This document shows positions 39,712 through 43,999 of a DNA stretch of 43,999 nucleotides, piece after piece; the stretch's first letter is position 1, and each line of letters starts with the position of its first letter. The notes under the pieces were generated by a model, which worked only from the letters and a program-made list of their open reading frames with translations, was not told the DNA's origin and did not search any database. Both the position numbers and the translations under genes were made by a program. Source of the DNA: an uncultured Pelagibacteraceae bacterium (GTDB lineage: Bacteria > Pseudomonadota > Alphaproteobacteria > Pelagibacterales > Pelagibacteraceae); the NCBI GenBank assembly GCA_902556065.1, contig CACDUV010000006.1, positions 1 through 43,999 of the forward strand. The letters run 5' to 3'.

Positions 39712-39726
39712 CCCATGTATTCCCAT
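39701..39726 (-). promoter_or_regulatory. MraZ operator: three TGGG boxes, 10-bp period
   Basis: On the + strand CCCA occurs at 39702, 39712 and 39722, exactly 10 bp apart; read on the other strand these are TGGGT, TGGGA and TGGGA. Known MraZ proteins bind direct TGGGN repeats separated by 5 bp upstream of their own gene. The boxes lie across the -10 and start region of the mraZ promoter, which would suit autoregulation. Confidence 0.75.
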
Positions 39727-39753
39727 TTATGGAATTTATAAAATTAAAAATAC

Positions 39754-40221
39754 ATGTTTATATCTACTTACGAGAACAGATTGGACAAAAAAGGGAGAGT
39801 ATCTGTGCCTGCTAGCTTCAGATCTCATTTGTCTAATTTAGGTTATAATGGCGTTATATGTTATCCATCTTTTAATAATTCTTCGATAGAAGCATGCTCT
39901 CAGGACAGAATTGAAAAAATTTCCTCAGCAATAGATTCTTTAAATCCTTTTGAGGAAAAAAGAGATTATTTCGCAACTTCAATATTAGCAGAAAGTACTA
40001 ATTTACAATTTGATAGTGAAGGTAGAATTTCTCTCTCATCAAAATTATTAAAACATGCAAAAATAAAAAATAGCATGTTGTTTGTTGGTCAAGGTCAAAC
40101 CTTTCAAATTTGGGAACCAGCAGCATTTGAAAAATTTAAGACATCAGCAAGAAAAAAAGCAAATTTAAATCGAGCAAGTCTTAAATGGGAAAAACATTTA
40201 AACAACAACGAGGGGAAATAA
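39754..40221 (+). CDS. mraZ: Transcriptional regulator MraZ
   Basis: MraZ is the DNA-binding autoregulator at the head of division and cell-wall clusters. The 155-residue protein carries two AbrB-like halves with the signatures [16 protein letters not shown] (residues 10-25) and [16 protein letters not shown] (about 87-102), which form a ring-shaped multimer in known members. Its predicted operator lies directly upstream. The stop is one base before the ftsZ start, and a strong GAGGGG ribosome site for ftsZ sits within its last codons. Confidence 0.96.
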   Translation: MFISTYENRLDKKGRVSVPASFRSHLSNLGYNGVICYPSFNNSSIEACSQDRIEKISSAIDSLNPFEEKRDYFATSILAESTNLQFDSEGRISLSSKLLKHAKIKNSMLFVGQGQTFQIWEPAAFEKFKTSARKKANLNRASLKWEKHLNNNEGK

Positions 40222-40222
40222 G

Positions 40223-41698
40223 ATGACAATTAACTTTAAAGCACCAGAGATAAAAGAACTTCAGCCACGACTTTTAGTTTTAGGAGTAGGTGGTGCTGGA
40301 GGAAATGCAATAAATGAAATGATTGAGAATAATCTTCAGGGAGTAGAATTTATTGCAGTTAATACAGATGCTCAAGATTTAAAGTTAAGTAAAGCAAAAA
40401 CAAGAATTCAAATTGGTTTAAATTTAACGAAGGGTTTAGGTGCAGGTGCAAAATTAGATATTGGACAAGCAGCTGCTGACGAATCTTTAAATGAAATTAT
40501 TAATACACTTCAAGGTGCAAATATGGTTTTTATTGCAGCTGGTATGGGTGGTGGAACGGGTACTGGTGCTGCTCATGTCATCGCTAGAGCTGCTAAAGAA
40601 TTAAATATATTAACTGTAGGTGTTGTGACTCTTCCATTTTTATATGAAGGCCCCTCTAGAATGAGAAGAGCACAACAAGGATTGGAAGAATTAAGAAAAC
40701 ATGTGGATACTATAATTGTAATTCCAAACCAAAATTTATTTAAAATTGCAAATGAACAAACAACTTTTGAAGAGTCTTTTAACCTATCAAATAATGTTTT
40801 GATGCATGGAGTTCAGAGTATTACAGATTTAATGGTAAGACCTGGATTAATTAATCTAGATTTTGCTGATGTTGAAACTGTAATGGCCTCAATGGGTAAA
40901 GCAATGATGGGAACTGGAGAAGCCGAAGGAGAAGGTAGAGCACTTAAAGCTGCGGAGATGGCAATCAGCAATCCATTAATTGACGATTACACTTTAAAGG
41001 GTGCTAAAGGATTACTAGTAAACATCACTGGTGGTAAAGACCTTAAACTTTTTGAAGTTGATGAAGCAGTTAACAAAGTAAGAGCAGAAGTTGATCCAGA
41101 GGCTGAGTTAATTATAGGAGCAATAACAGATGCTGACTTAGATGGAAAAATGAGAGTTTCAATTGTTGCAACCTCATTAGATGGACAACAACCAGAATCT
41201 AAATCAGTGGTAAATATGGTGCACAGAATACAAAATCGTAATCCAGGTTACTCTGATTTTTCAAATATGGGCTCTCCAGCATTTAATTTTTCAAACTCAT
41301 CAAGCCCAATTACTCATGGTGCTAACGCTCTTAAGGTTGAGAATGAAATTGCTCAGGAAAAAGAGCAAGTAAGTGTTGAAAATAACATGATGAATGAAAA
41401 TTTTGCTACAGAAAATAGTGTAGTAACAGAAAACATTTTAGAAGACAGCACTATAAATGAAATGGAAAAATCGTTTACTCAAGAGGCAGTAGAAACATTT
41501 GAAGAAAAAAACCATGATGAAAATATTCAAGAAGAACCATCAAATGATCTTAGGGAATTTGGTGTAGATTCAGATTCGCCAGATTTATTTAGCTCTGAAA
41601 GTGAAAACTCTTCTCCTTCAGATTTATTAAATTCTGATGATCAAGAGGATGAAGATGATCTTGAAATCCCAGCTTTCCTAAGAAGACAAAAAAATTAA
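40223..41698 (+). CDS. ftsZ: Cell division GTPase FtsZ
   Basis: FtsZ is the tubulin-like GTPase that forms the division ring. The 491-residue protein has [12 protein letters not shown] at about 22-33, the tubulin signature GGGTGTG at 109-115, the T7 loop region [18 protein letters not shown], a long acidic, Asn/Ser-rich linker of about 150 residues, and the conserved C-terminal peptide EIPAFLRRQ that binds FtsA and ZipA-type partners. All key residues are present, so it should be functional. The GAGGGG site 7 nt upstream is unusually strong for this window. Placement between mraZ and rsmH is unusual, since ftsZ normally follows ftsQ-ftsA at the other end of the cluster. Confidence 0.97.
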   Translation: MTINFKAPEIKELQPRLLVLGVGGAGGNAINEMIENNLQGVEFIAVNTDAQDLKLSKAKTRIQIGLNLTKGLGAGAKLDIGQAAADESLNEIINTLQGANMVFIAAGMGGGTGTGAAHVIARAAKELNILTVGVVTLPFLYEGPSRMRRAQQGLEELRKHVDTIIVIPNQNLFKIANEQTTFEESFNLSNNVLMHGVQSITDLMVRPGLINLDFADVETVMASMGKAMMGTGEAEGEGRALKAAEMAISNPLIDDYTLKGAKGLLVNITGGKDLKLFEVDEAVNKVRAEVDPEAELIIGAITDADLDGKMRVSIVATSLDGQQPESKSVVNMVHRIQNRNPGYSDFSNMGSPAFNFSNSSSPITHGANALKVENEIAQEKEQVSVENNMMNENFATENSVVTENILEDSTINEMEKSFTQEAVETFEEKNHDENIQEEPSNDLREFGVDSDSPDLFSSESENSSPSDLLNSDDQEDEDDLEIPAFLRRQKN

Positions 41699-41716
41699 TG
41701 GTCTTCAAAGAAGTAA

Positions 41717-42727
41717 ATGGAAGCCACCATAGTACCGGATGTACAAAAACATTATCCAGTACTGCTAGAAGAAATTATTAGCGTTATCACCCCTCAACAT
41801 GGTGGCACATTTATAGACTGTACATTTGGCCAAGGTGGATATTCAAAAAAAATATTAGAGTTTGAAAATACAAAAGTTATAGGAATTGATAGAGATATTG
41901 ATAGTCAAAAAGTTGCAAACTCAATTTTAGAAAATTTTGAAGATAGATTTATTTTCAAAAATTTAAAATTTAGTCAATTAACAAATTTAAAAATTAAAAA
42001 CGAAAATATCAAAGGTGTTATTTTTGATCTTGGTTATTCATTAACACAAATCAAAGATCCAAAAAAAGGATTATCTTTCAACTCAATTACAGATTTAAAT
42101 ATGCAATTGGGTTTAAATAACTATTCAGCTGCTGACGCTATAAATAAACTTGATGCAAAAGAGTTAGAGAAAATTTTTAAATACTTTGGAGATGAAAAAG
42201 ATGCAAAATATATTTCTAAAAATATTGTTAAAGAAAGATTAAATAAGAAAATTGATACTCAGAGTTTAATAAAAATTGTTGATAATTCAAAAATAAGAAA
42301 AAATTTTAAAGTTCATAATTCAACTAAAGTTTTTCAAGCTCTTAGAATTTTTGTAAATAAAGAAATAAGTGAATTAATTTATGGACTGATAAATGCTACA
42401 AAAGTATTAAAAAAAGGAGGTGTTTTAGCTGTTGTTACATTTCACTCTTTAGAAGATAAAATTGTAAAATATTTTTTAAAAAGTCTTTCTCAAAATAAAA
42501 GTATTTCGAGATATTCACCTATTATAGATCAAAAGGAAACTCTTTTTAATTTAAATCAAAAAAAACCAATTGTTCCATCTGATCTTGAGATAAAAGAAAA
42601 TCCTCCTTCGAGATCTGCAAAACTAAGATATGCAATTAAGAAAAGTGATTTCTTTAATTTTGACACAGATATAGAGGAAAAATTTAAAAAATTTTTAGAA
42701 ATTGAAAAGTTTGGAGATAAACTTTGA
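41717..42727 (+). CDS. rsmH: 16S rRNA (cytosine-1402-N4)-methyltransferase
   Basis: RsmH (MraW) methylates N4 of C1402 in the ribosomal P site. The 336-residue protein has HYPVLLEEI near the N-terminus, the SAM loop [16 protein letters not shown], and [10 protein letters not shown]. The family motifs [17 protein letters not shown] and [17 protein letters not shown] follow. The C-terminal [10 protein letters not shown] is diagnostic. It normally follows mraZ directly, but here ftsZ lies between them. Its stop overlaps the TTG start of the ftsL-like gene (TTGA). Confidence 0.97.
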   Translation: MEATIVPDVQKHYPVLLEEIISVITPQHGGTFIDCTFGQGGYSKKILEFENTKVIGIDRDIDSQKVANSILENFEDRFIFKNLKFSQLTNLKIKNENIKGVIFDLGYSLTQIKDPKKGLSFNSITDLNMQLGLNNYSAADAINKLDAKELEKIFKYFGDEKDAKYISKNIVKERLNKKIDTQSLIKIVDNSKIRKNFKVHNSTKVFQALRIFVNKEISELIYGLINATKVLKKGGVLAVVTFHSLEDKIVKYFLKSLSQNKSISRYSPIIDQKETLFNLNQKKPIVPSDLEIKENPPSRSAKLRYAIKKSDFFNFDTDIEEKFKKFLEIEKFGDKL

Positions 42728-43032
42728 AAAAATTATTTCTAGCATTTACGATTATAATTTTAGTTTCAACAACAGCAATTATCAAAAATACCACAAAAAA
42801 AATTGAAGATAAAATATTTGCTTATAAAGAAAGTATAAGACTTTTAAAATCAGATTTAGAAAATATTCAGTTGGAATATGATTATCTAAGTTCTGCCGAA
42901 AAATTATTGGAATACCAATCTTTATATTTTGAAGATCAATTAGTTCAAAAAAAAATAGAAGATATTAAAATTTATAATATTTCAGAGAATGTAAATAAAC
43001 TAGAGCATTATAAAATAACCAAGGAAAAATGA
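42724..43032 (+). CDS. ftsL: FtsL-like division protein
   Basis: This 102-residue bitopic protein has a short basic N-terminus, a membrane helix (about residues 4-20, [17 protein letters not shown]) and a periplasmic coiled coil with heptad-like leucines ([20 protein letters not shown]). That matches FtsL/FtsB, which recruit and activate FtsW-FtsI. The call rests on position between rsmH and ftsI together with topology, as FtsL sequences are poorly conserved. It starts at TTG within the rsmH stop. Its own stop overlaps an ATG at 43029, the expected ftsI start. Confidence 0.85.
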   Translation: MKKLFLAFTIIILVSTTAIIKNTTKKIEDKIFAYKESIRLLKSDLENIQLEYDYLSSAEKLLEYQSLYFEDQLVQKKIEDIKIYNISENVNKLEHYKITKEK

Positions 43033-43056
43033 GCAGTTATAAAGAAAGATTAACAA

Positions 43057-43999
43057 TTGAAGATCAAAAAAAATGATTTTGTTTATAAAAAAAGCAATAC
43101 CGGATTAAATATTCAATTTAATCGAGTTGCATTTATTTTTTTTGTCTTTTTTGTTATTTATTCAATATACACAATACATTTAATTCATTTAGGGTCTCGA
43201 GAAGCAAAAATTGAAAATATAAGCAACACACTTCCTTTAAGTAGTGATCTTTATAGAGCAGATATTATAGATATTAATGGAAATTATTTAGCAAAAACAG
43301 TTAAGTCTATTGATGTTGGTCTCAAAACTTCAGACATAATTAGTAAAGAAAAATTACTGTTAAGTCTAAAAATTATTTTCCCAGACAAAGATTTTAAAGA
43401 AATTAAAAAAAAAATAGAAAACAAAAAGTTTTTTTATTTAGAGAAAAAAATTTCAGAGGAAAAATATGAGCAAATTATGAAGTTGGGAGATAAATCTCTT
43501 ATACCTGAAGAAAAAGTGCTTAGAATGTATCCACAGAAAAATCTTTTTAGTCATATTTTAGGACAAATAGATAATGACAATAATGGTATTTCTGGATTAG
43601 AAAAATCGTTAAATGAAAATCTTAGATCATCTAGAGACCCAATTAAATTAACTGTTGATAAAGACATTCAATTTTTAATTAGAAAAGAATTATTAAAATA
43701 TCAGGAAATTTTTAAAAGCAAAGGAAGTGCAGCAATTTTAATGAATGTTAATAATGGCAATATACTCTCTTTAGTTTCATTACCTGATTTTAATCCAAAT
43801 GAGAGAAAAAATATATCAGATGTCAATTATATTAATAGAGTAACAAAAGGAACATATGAACTTGGTTCAGTTTTTAAAGTTTTTACTTTTGCAAGCGCTT
43901 TAAATGAAAAATTAATTGAACCAGATACTGAATTTTTAGATTTACCAAAATCAATTAAATGTGACCGATACAGAATTGGAGAATATGATAATGAAATAC
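43057..43999 (+). CDS. ftsI: FtsI (PBP3)-type peptidoglycan transpeptidase, 3' end outside window
   Basis: This is the division-specific class B penicillin-binding protein. The frame is open from a TTG at 43057 to the window end. It shows a membrane helix (FNRVAFIFFVFFVIYSIYTI), the pedestal entry ADIIDINGNYLAKTV, GQIDNDNNGISGLEKSL, and the start of the transpeptidase domain with the SxxK nucleophile in YELGSVFKVF. The better-placed ATG at 43029 (ATGA overlap with ftsL) is out of frame: it reads 15 codons and stops at 43076, after an A8 run (43066-43073). Removing one A would join the two frames. SxN and KTG motifs lie beyond the window. Confidence 0.9.
   Translation, partial: MKIKKNDFVYKKSNTGLNIQFNRVAFIFFVFFVIYSIYTIHLIHLGSREAKIENISNTLPLSSDLYRADIIDINGNYLAKTVKSIDVGLKTSDIISKEKLLLSLKIIFPDKDFKEIKKKIENKKFFYLEKKISEEKYEQIMKLGDKSLIPEEKVLRMYPQKNLFSHILGQIDNDNNGISGLEKSLNENLRSSRDPIKLTVDKDIQFLIRKELLKYQEIFKSKGSAAILMNVNNGNILSLVSLPDFNPNERKNISDVNYINRVTKGTYELGSVFKVFTFASALNEKLIEPDTEFLDLPKSIKCDRYRIGEYDNEI

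Overview
The window is a very AT-rich, densely packed stretch of bacterial core genome. Gene content and order point to an alphaproteobacterium of the SAR11 (Pelagibacter-like) type. The reasons are the low G+C, the Lys/Asn/Ile-rich proteins, near-zero intergenic space, petABC for a cytochrome bc1 complex, a PetP/PetR-like regulator pair, the yqeY-dnaG-rpoD block, and the amidase-rnpB-mraZ order. I see no insertion sequence, prophage, CRISPR array or other mobile element.

Layout. 1-2829 (+): end of a TPR protein, ispE, tRNA-Gln(UUG), and the CCA-adding enzyme. 2826-4593 (-): trmL, hemF, greA. 4685-7245 (+): petABC. 7222-13147 (-): a seven-gene run lgt, midA-like methyltransferase, pgeF, prs, rplY, pth, ychF. 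13180-13428 (+): ubiK-like small protein. 13406-15813 (-): MarR/PetP-like regulator, OmpR/PetR-like response regulator, EnvZ-like kinase. 15886-16767 (+): ilvE. 16764-22506 (-): uvrB, a pteridine-reductase-like SDR, folB, uvrC, pgsA. 22543-24390 (+): aspartate aminotransferase and a small NAD(P)-binding protein. 24382-26352 (-): trxB and a dihydroflavonol-reductase-like SDR. 26374-27983 (+): an ELM1-family protein and an iron/2-oxoglutarate dioxygenase-like protein. 27980-32378 (-): carA, carB. 32506-36848 (+): yqeY, dnaG, rpoD, tRNA-Val(GAC), and a CAU tRNA. 36851-38261 (-): mlaA, mlaC. 38363 to the end (+): an AmiD-like amidase, rnpB, then a division cluster mraZ-ftsZ-rsmH-ftsL-ftsI that runs off the window.

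The genes serve translation and tRNA maturation, respiration (bc1 complex, haem), nucleotide and cofactor synthesis, excision repair, envelope lipid trafficking and cell division. The main oddities are these. ftsZ sits directly behind mraZ instead of at the far end of the division cluster. An A8 tract splits the expected ATG start of ftsI from the rest of its frame. The tRNA-Val(GAC) has D- and T-loops that depart from the canonical pattern in a matched way. Three exactly 10-bp-spaced MraZ-type boxes overlie a good promoter. An SDR beside folB carries the residue signature of pteridine reductases rather than of fatty-acid reductases. DnaG has lost three of four zinc ligands. MlaA lacks a lipobox. 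All six convergent protein-gene pairs overlap at their 3' ends. I found no clearly new defence or mobile system. The least characterised unit is the coupled ELM1/dioxygenase pair.
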